Shown: positions 58,470 through 64,000 of the stretch, piece after piece
How the letters are laid out: every line of letters begins with the position of its first letter
How positions within the stretch are numbered: the stretch's first letter is position 1
Origin: Phycicoccus jejuensis
GTDB lineage: Bacteria; Actinomycetota; Actinomycetes; Actinomycetales; Dermatophilaceae
Length of the DNA: 64,000 nucleotides
Assembly: GCF_000720925.1 (NCBI RefSeq)
Contig: NZ_JOEE01000005.1
Coordinates: forward strand, 62,001-126,000
Reading direction: 5' to 3'
Notes under the pieces: model-generated
What the model was told of the DNA's origin: nothing
The model's input: only the letters and a program-made list of their open reading frames with translations
Databases searched by the model: none
Translations under genes and position numbers: made by a program

Positions 58470-59891
58470 GTGACCGCGACCGACACCACCGCCGTCGACG
58501 ACGGGACCGGTGCGCTCAGGCGCTCCATCAACGGCAAGCAGCTCTTCTTCTACACGCTGGGTGACGTGCTCGGCTCGGGCATCTACGTCCTCGTGGGGCT
58601 CGTCGCGGCGGCCGTCGGTGGCGCGTTCTGGGTCGCCTTCGCCCTCGGCATCCTCGTGGCCGCCATCACCGGGTCCGCGTACGCCGAGCTCGTGACGAAG
58701 TACCCCCGGGCGGCCGGTGCGTCGCTCTACGTGAAGAAGGCGTTCGGCAGCCCCGTGCTGACCTTCCTCGTCACCGTGTCGTTCCTCTCCGCGAGCTTCG
58801 CCGCGACGGGGTCGCTCGCCACCGGCTTCGCCTCGTACTTCGCGACCCTCTTCGACGGCGGCGGCCCGCCGGCCCTGCTCGTGTCGCTGGTCTTCGTCGC
58901 GCTGCTCGCCGTCGTCAACTTCGTCGGCATCACCGAGTCGGTCGTCATGAACATGCTCATGACCTTCGTCGAGGTGGCCGGCCTCCTCGTCATCATGGCG
59001 ATCGGCGTCTACCACGTCGTGCAGGGCGACGCCGACTTCGGCGTCCTCACCGACCTCAGCACCGACGGCAACCCGGCGCTGGCGATCCTCGCCGGGATCG
59101 CGTTCTCGTTCTTCGCGATGACCGGCTTCGAGAACACGGCGAACGTCGCCGAGGAGACCGTGGACCCGCACCGCCACTTCCCGCGCTCGCTCGTCGGAGG
59201 CATGGTCGTGGCCGGCGTCGTGTACGTCCTCGTCTCGATGGCCGCCGCCCTCACCGTGCCCGTCGACCGGCTCGCCGATTCCGACGCCGCGCTGCTCGAG
59301 GTGGTGAAGTCCGGGATCCTGCCGTTCTCGACGGACCTCATGGCGACGGTGTTCTCGGTCATCGCCCTCGTCGCCATCACGAACACGACCCTCGTCACCC
59401 TCGTCACGCAGCCGCGCATCCTCTACGGCATGGCGAACGAGGACGTCGTGCCCGGCATCTTCGCGACGGTCCACCCCCGTCGCCGCAGCCCCTGGGTCGG
59501 GCTGCTGTTCAGCGCGCTCGTCGTCGCGGCGCTGCTCGTCACCGGCACGCTCGTGCTCGAGGCCGGCGGTGGGATCGACCTGGTCAACCGGCTCGCGCTG
59601 GTCACCGTCGTCTTCCTGCTCTTCATCTACGCCCTGGTCATCGTCGCGTGCCTGCGCCTGCGCGGGCAGGACGAGCACGAGAAGACGTTCCGGGCCAACA
59701 CCCCGCTGCTGCTCCTGGGCCTCGTGGGCAACCTCGCGATCCTCGCGTTCGCGGTCTACGACGACCCGACGTCACTCCTGTGGTGCGGGGGCCTGCTCCT
59801 GCTCGGGGTGGTGCTGTACCTCGTCGAGCGGGTCGTCGGCTCGCGGACCGGCAGCGACGACACGGAGACGGACCCGGCGCTCACCCGGTGA
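58470..59891 (+). CDS. APC-superfamily amino acid permease
   Basis: This 473-residue permease has about 12 membrane segments. FFYTLGDVLGSGIYVLVGLVAAAVGGAFW is the first-helix GxG-type motif of APC transporters, followed by SAYAELVTKYPRAAGASLYVKKAFG, and AGIAFSFFAMTGFENTANVAEE in helix 6. The substrate is likely a neutral or cationic amino acid but cannot be fixed. The GTG at 58470 has only a weak GGGGAC nearby; a CAGGGT box at 58408 would give a leader of about 50 bases. It is convergent with the decarboxylase-like gene, overlapping by 11 bases. Confidence 0.85.
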   Translation: MTATDTTAVDDGTGALRRSINGKQLFFYTLGDVLGSGIYVLVGLVAAAVGGAFWVAFALGILVAAITGSAYAELVTKYPRAAGASLYVKKAFGSPVLTFLVTVSFLSASFAATGSLATGFASYFATLFDGGGPPALLVSLVFVALLAVVNFVGITESVVMNMLMTFVEVAGLLVIMAIGVYHVVQGDADFGVLTDLSTDGNPALAILAGIAFSFFAMTGFENTANVAEETVDPHRHFPRSLVGGMVVAGVVYVLVSMAAALTVPVDRLADSDAALLEVVKSGILPFSTDLMATVFSVIALVAITNTTLVTLVTQPRILYGMANEDVVPGIFATVHPRRRSPWVGLLFSALVVAALLVTGTLVLEAGGGIDLVNRLALVTVVFLLFIYALVIVACLRLRGQDEHEKTFRANTPLLLLGLVGNLAILAFAVYDDPTSLLWCGGLLLLGVVLYLVERVVGSRTGSDDTETDPALTR

Positions 59892-61098
59892 CGATGGCGA
59901 CGGCCCGGGGTCCGAGGCGCTCGAGCGCGGCGACGAACAGGTCGAGGTCCTCGGGCCGGGTGCGGTGGTTGCCGATGGCGACACGCACGGCGAGCCGTCC
60001 CCGCAGCGTCGTCTCGGTGACGACCGCCACGCCGCTCTCCTGGACGAGGAGGACGAGCTCGCGGTTGACGGCGTCGAGCTGCTCCTCGTCCAGGCCGTCG
60101 ACCCGGTAGCGCAGGCACACGATGTCGCAGCCGACGGGGGCCAGCCGCTCCAGCGCGGGGTGGCCGTCGACGAGCTCGGCCAGCCGGTAGGCCAGCGCGG
60201 TGGTCCGGTCCATCACCGCGCCGTGCGCGTCGGCGCCGTGCGCGAGCAGGGCCATCCACACCCGCAGGGCCCGGAAGCCGCGGGTGAGGTCGATGCCGTA
60301 CTCGGTGAACCAGACGTCGCCGGCGGCCAGCCCGCGGGTGGCGTGCCGCAGGTAGGCGGGCACGACCGAGAAGGTCGCGCGGTGGGCGGCCTCGTCGCGG
60401 ACGAGGACGAGCCCGACGTCCATCGGCGCCTGCATCCACGTGTGCAGGTCGAGCGCCAGCGAGTCGGCCCGAGCCATCCCCCGCACGAGGTCGCGGTGGG
60501 CGCTGAGGCCGAGGAAGCCGCCGATCGCGCCGTCGACGTGCAGCCAGAGGCCCTCGCGCTGGGCGAGGGCGGCGACGTCGAGGGTCTGGTCCTCGTGCAC
60601 GGGCAGCAGCCGGAGCGACGCCTCGCCGAGACCCAGCAGCTCGCAGCTCTTCCGGTGGCAGCTGTGGACCTCGCTGCTCGCGTAGACGGCCACCGTCCAT
60701 ACTCCGGCCAGCCCCTCGGTGCGAACGGTCGGGCCGAGGACCGCGCTGCGGGCGACCGCGAGCCCGACGAGGTTCGCCTCCGACGCGCCGCTGACCAGCA
60801 GGCAGCTCGCACTCGTCGGGTAGCCCACCGCCTCCGCGCACCAGCGCACGACCTGCTGCTCGACGAGCACCGGCGCGTGGTCGCCCCCGCCGAGGTTCGG
60901 GTTGAGGGCGCTGGCCACGAGGTCGGCCAGGTTGCCCACCGGGGTGCCGGTGCCCATGTACCAACCCCAGAACCGGGCGTGGTCGTTGCCCATCGTGTAC
61001 GGCACGACGCGCGCGAGCACCTCGGCGTAGGCGGCCTCCGCCCCGATGCCCTCACGGGGGAGGGGGCCGGCGAAGGAGTCGGGCACGGAGCCGGTCAT
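59881..61098 (-). CDS. Group II PLP decarboxylase homologue, probably inactive
   Basis: This 405-residue protein resembles aromatic-amino-acid/glutamate-type decarboxylases: HARFWGWYMGTGTP, LVSGASEANLVGLAVAR, YASSEVHSCHRKSCELLG with the PLP-stacking His, WLHVDGAIGG with the PLP Asp (D189), and a C-terminal MALLAHGADAHGA. Two things are abnormal. The PLP lysine of DLHKW is threonine (DLHTW, codon ACG at 60439-60441). About 45 residues normally lying between the MDVAAL and GLWLHVDGA motifs are missing near 60556-60579, without a frame break. The frame is intact, so it may be a decaying gene or a repurposed protein. Confidence 0.82.
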   Translation of the reverse strand: MTGSVPDSFAGPLPREGIGAEAAYAEVLARVVPYTMGNDHARFWGWYMGTGTPVGNLADLVASALNPNLGGGDHAPVLVEQQVVRWCAEAVGYPTSASCLLVSGASEANLVGLAVARSAVLGPTVRTEGLAGVWTVAVYASSEVHSCHRKSCELLGLGEASLRLLPVHEDQTLDVAALAQREGLWLHVDGAIGGFLGLSAHRDLVRGMARADSLALDLHTWMQAPMDVGLVLVRDEAAHRATFSVVPAYLRHATRGLAAGDVWFTEYGIDLTRGFRALRVWMALLAHGADAHGAVMDRTTALAYRLAELVDGHPALERLAPVGCDIVCLRYRVDGLDEEQLDAVNRELVLLVQESGVAVVTETTLRGRLAVRVAIGNHRTRPEDLDLFVAALERLGPRAVAIVTG

Positions 61099-61155
61099 GG
61101 CGCCGATGCTCCCCCCCGGGCGCGCGGCGGGGCCAGTCCCCGCCGCGCACCGGTG

Positions 61156-64000
61156 TCAGGCCCGCCGCAGCCGCAGCGTCGCGATCTGGAAGGGCCGCAG
61201 CGAGATCGAGCCGTCACGGTCGGTCAGCGCCCGCGGCTCCCGGAGCGGCCGTTCGAGCAGGTCGGTCTCGACGACCTCGGTCGCCTCGAACCCGGCGACG
61301 AGCCTTGCCGACGCGCGCCCGCCGTGGGCCTCGTAGAGCCGGACGACCACGTCGCCGCTGCGGTCCTCCGTGAGCTTGACCGCCTCGACGACGACACCCG
61401 GGTCGCCCTCGAGCCGCACGAGCGGAGCGGGGGCGGCCGCACCGCGCACCGAGCGCACCGGCAGGTTCGCCCGGTAGCCCTCGACGACGGCCTCGGCGAC
61501 CTCGGCCCCGACGACGAGCCCGGCCCGCAGCCGGTGGTGGCCTTGGTCGGCCTCGGGGTCGGGGTAGACCGGCGCGCGCAGGAGCGAGAGCCGGACGGTC
61601 GTCGTCGTGCCGGGGGTGGCCTCGGCGTCGCCGCGCGAGGTCCGGCCGACGTCGTGGCCGTACGTCGAGTCGTTGACGACCGCGACGCCGTACCCCGGCT
61701 CGCCGACGTGGACCCAGCGGTGGGCGCAGGTCTCGAAGCGGGCCGCGTCCCACGAGGTGTTCGTGTGCGTCGGGCGCAGGACGTGGCCGAACTGGATCTC
61801 CGAGGCCGCGCGGTCGGCATGGACGTCGAGGGGGAAGGCGAGCTTGAGCAGCTTCTGACGCTCCCGCCAGTCGACGTCGAGCTCGACGTCGACGACCCGG
61901 CTGCCGGCCCGCAGGGCGAGCATTTGCTCGACCCGGGAGGAGCCGAACCGGCGCACGACGCGCACGGCGACCCGCTCCGGCCCCTTCTCGACGAGCTCGA
62001 CGAGCTCGGCGTCGACGAGATCGGTCGTGTGCCGGCGGTAGTGCTCGTCGACGTCCCACGCGTCCCACTGGGTGGGGGTGTCGCGGTGCAGCTGGAGCAG
62101 GGCGCCGCGGCTCCCCGGCGCGAGGACCTCGCGGCCCCCGGCGGTGAGGTCGCGCACCGACGCGAGCAGCCCGTCGCGGTCGACGACCAGGCGCACGAGC
62201 CCGTTGTCGACGACCCACCCGCCGGTGTCGGGGTCGGGGGAGTCCTCGACGCCGACCGGGGTCTCCGGTCCCGAGCCGTCGAGGACCGCCGCGCCGAGGG
62301 CGGTGACCCCGTCGCGGTCGTGCGGGGCCGCGTTGAAGACGACCTCGTGCTCGCCCTCGCCCGCGAGAGCGGCCAGGGCGTCGTCGACGAGGGTCTCGAG
62401 CTCGGTCGCCACCCGCTCGTAGTTGGCCTCGGCCTCGCGGTGCACCCAGGCGATGGACGAGCCGGGCAGGATGTCGTGGAACTGCTGGAGCAGCACCGTG
62501 TGCCACGCCCGCTCGAGCGCGTCGTAGGGGTACTCCGCGCCCGTCGTCACCGCCGCCGTCGCCGCCCACAGCTCGGCCTCGCGCAGGAGGTGCTCGCTGC
62601 GGCGGTTGCCCCGCTTGGTCCGGGCCTGCGAGGTGTAGGTGCCGCGGTGGAACTCGAGGTACATCTCGCCGCTCCACACGGGTGCGTCCGGGTAGGCCGC
62701 CTCGGCCCGGCGGAAGAAGTCGTGGGGGTCGCCGAGCTCGACGCGCGGGGAGCCCTCGAGGTCGTGGGTGCGCGCGGCGGCCGCGAGCATCTCGCGGGTG
62801 GGACCGCCGCCGCCGTCGCCGTACCCGAAGGGCAGCAGCGAGAGGTCGGTCCGCCCCTTCTCCGCGAAGTTGCGCTCGGCGCGCGCGAGGTCGGCCGCCG
62901 AGACGTCGGAGTTGTAGGTGTCGGCCGGCGGGAAGTGGGTGAAGACCCGGGACCCGTCGATGCCCTCCCACCAGAAGGTGTGGTGCGGCATCCGGTTGGT
63001 CTCGTTCCACGACGGCTTCTGGGTGAGGAACCAGCGCGCGCCCGCCGCGAGGGCGATCTGCGGCATCGCCGCCGTATAGCCGAACGAGTCGGGCAGCCAG
63101 ACGTCCTCCGGCTCGACCCCGAGCTCCTCGAGGAAGAAGCGCTTGCCGGCGACGAACTGGCGGGCCAGCGCCTCGCCTCCGGGCATGTTGGTGTCGGACT
63201 CGACCCACATGCCGCCGACCGGCACGAACCGGCCCTCGCGCACGCGCTCCTTGATCCGCTCGAACAGCTCGGGCTGGCTGTCGCGCACCCAGGCGTACTG
63301 CTGCGCCGAGGAGCACGCGAAGACGAGGTCGGGGTCCTCGTCCATGAGGGCGAGGACGTTGGAGAAGGTGCGGGCGCACTTGCGCGCGGTCTCGCGGGTG
63401 GGCCAGAGCCAGGCCGAGTCGATGTGCGCGTGCCCGACGGCGACGACGCGGTGCGCGCTGGCGTCCGCCCCCGCGTCGAGCGCGGGCCGCAGCGCGGCGC
63501 GGCCGGCCGCCGCGGTGCCGGCGACGTCGTCGGGGTCGACCGCGTCGACGGCGTCCTCGAGCGCCTTGAGGGCGCCCGCGCGGCGGCTGCCGGCGGGCAG
63601 CTCGACGACGAGGCCGCGCAGGGCGGTCACGTCCTGGAGCAGCTCCCACACCTCGACGTCGACCTCGGCGAGGTCGACCCCGTCGTAGCGGTAGCGCGGC
63701 TCGCGCCCGGCCGTGGCGAGGTCACCGAGCGGGGTCGGCTCGAAGGTGAAGGCGCCGGCGCCGGCGACGTCCGGGTTGGACGACGCCTCGAGCAGCACCT
63801 CGACGGCCTGTCCGTCCGCGGAGACCGCCGCGAGGGGTAGGTACCGGTTGCGGGGGTGCAGGCCCTTGATGACGGTGCCGTCCGGGCGGTAGGCCGTGGC
63901 CTCGGCCTGGAAACCGGGGTGGTCCTCGGAGTAGCCGAGGTCGGCGACGACCTCGACGCGCGTGCCGTCACCTCCCCAGCCCTCGGGGACGGTCCCGGTG
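61156..64000 (-). CDS. Alpha-mannosidase (GH38), N-terminus beyond the window
   Basis: GH38 enzymes hydrolyse alpha-mannosides with retention, using a zinc-bound site. The frame is open to the right edge, giving about 947 residues; it begins at the edge with TGTVPEGWGGDGTRVEVV and DLGYSEDHPGFQAEA. Landmarks are VVAVGHAHIDSAWLWPTRE (zinc His and Asp), VWLPDSFGYTAAMPQI with the nucleophile Asp, FHDILPGSSIAWVHREA with another zinc His, and a large C-terminal beta region. No signal peptide can be judged because the start is missing. Likely cytoplasmic, degrading glycans or glycoprotein-derived mannosides. Confidence 0.93.
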   Translation of the reverse strand, partial: TGTVPEGWGGDGTRVEVVADLGYSEDHPGFQAEATAYRPDGTVIKGLHPRNRYLPLAAVSADGQAVEVLLEASSNPDVAGAGAFTFEPTPLGDLATAGREPRYRYDGVDLAEVDVEVWELLQDVTALRGLVVELPAGSRRAGALKALEDAVDAVDPDDVAGTAAAGRAALRPALDAGADASAHRVVAVGHAHIDSAWLWPTRETARKCARTFSNVLALMDEDPDLVFACSSAQQYAWVRDSQPELFERIKERVREGRFVPVGGMWVESDTNMPGGEALARQFVAGKRFFLEELGVEPEDVWLPDSFGYTAAMPQIALAAGARWFLTQKPSWNETNRMPHHTFWWEGIDGSRVFTHFPPADTYNSDVSAADLARAERNFAEKGRTDLSLLPFGYGDGGGGPTREMLAAAARTHDLEGSPRVELGDPHDFFRRAEAAYPDAPVWSGEMYLEFHRGTYTSQARTKRGNRRSEHLLREAELWAATAAVTTGAEYPYDALERAWHTVLLQQFHDILPGSSIAWVHREAEANYERVATELETLVDDALAALAGEGEHEVVFNAAPHDRDGVTALGAAVLDGSGPETPVGVEDSPDPDTGGWVVDNGLVRLVVDRDGLLASVRDLTAGGREVLAPGSRGALLQLHRDTPTQWDAWDVDEHYRRHTTDLVDAELVELVEKGPERVAVRVVRRFGSSRVEQMLALRAGSRVVDVELDVDWRERQKLLKLAFPLDVHADRAASEIQFGHVLRPTHTNTSWDAARFETCAHRWVHVGEPGYGVAVVNDSTYGHDVGRTSRGDAEATPGTTTTVRLSLLRAPVYPDPEADQGHHRLRAGLVVGAEVAEAVVEGYRANLPVRSVRGAAAPAPLVRLEGDPGVVVEAVKLTEDRSGDVVVRLYEAHGGRASARLVAGFEATEVVETDLLERPLREPRALTDRDGSISLRPFQIATLRLRRA

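Noticed and set aside
59881..61098. Sequencing frameshift as the cause of the odd decarboxylase
   Set aside because: The frame is continuous before and after the missing block and the Lys-to-Thr change is a simple substitution elsewhere, so one frameshift cannot explain both.
58470..61098. An amino-acid decarboxylase/antiporter acid-resistance operon
   Set aside because: The permease and decarboxylase-like genes are convergent, and the decarboxylase lacks its PLP lysine.
59569..63840. A 1423-codon open frame on the plus strand across the decarboxylase and mannosidase genes
   Set aside because: It is antisense to two genes with clear motifs; the product is repetitive and unlike any protein family.

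Overview
This window is chromosomal DNA from a very high-GC Gram-positive bacterium of the Actinomycetota. The evidence is the heavy G/C third-position bias, frequent GTG starts, many genes with a TAnnnT -10 box only 6 to 8 bases before the start codon (leaderless transcription), an ANTAR regulator of the PdtaR type, actinobacterial families (HGxxPAAW, Trp-operon membrane protein, DUF2613, DUF3068, a CoaE-GrpB fusion) and a gene order close to the mycobacterial hisI-trpE-trpC-trpB-trpA-lgt-pyk-pdtaR-polA-rpsA-coaE backbone. Family contents fit Micrococcales (an Intrasporangiaceae-like organism) best, but I cannot fix the genus. No phage, insertion sequence, CRISPR array or rRNA is visible.

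Layout. 1-2928: end of a riboflavin operon (ribE partial, ribBA, ribH) with a PnuC/RibM-type vitamin transporter as its last gene. 2972-4583: hisE, hisG and a PH-like membrane protein. 4584-7530 (minus): MFS exporter, FUSC membrane protein, P-loop kinase. 7567-9606: hisF and two membrane proteins. 9581-11730 (minus): a Tat-signal peptide gene, a DUF4331 protein and a histidine-rich protein. 11875-19821: hisI, trpE, two small membrane proteins, trpC, trpB, trpA, then a MauE/DoxX-type protein, a DsbA-type thiol oxidoreductase and lgt, mostly with 4-base stop/start overlaps. 19951-25945: gltB-gltD. 26142-28322: pyk, a tRNA-Leu(CAA) and pdtaR, whose ATG lies one base after the tRNA. 28487-32739: acetyltransferase, a DUF1800-DUF1501 secreted-protein pair and a hotdog thioesterase. 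32759-35446: polA.

35471-48125 separates polA from rpsA and looks like an accessory cell-envelope or glycan region: flippase, glycosyltransferases (one fused to a methyltransferase), polytopic GT-C-like proteins, two further methyltransferases, a 2-oxoglutarate/Fe oxygenase, an acyltransferase and a DUF3068 protein. rpsA follows with a clear promoter and terminator. Between rpsA and coaE lie a carbohydrate or glycerol-phosphate ABC importer, a flavin/F420-type oxidoreductase and two more membrane acyltransferases. The window closes with an amino-acid permease, a group II PLP decarboxylase homologue that has lost its PLP lysine and an internal segment, and a GH38 alpha-mannosidase that runs off the right edge.

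I found no clear-cut novel system. The most notable points are the apparently dead decarboxylase, the tRNA-pdtaR junction, the DUF4331/His-rich gene set, the double palindrome between gltD and pyk, and the glycan island between polA and rpsA.
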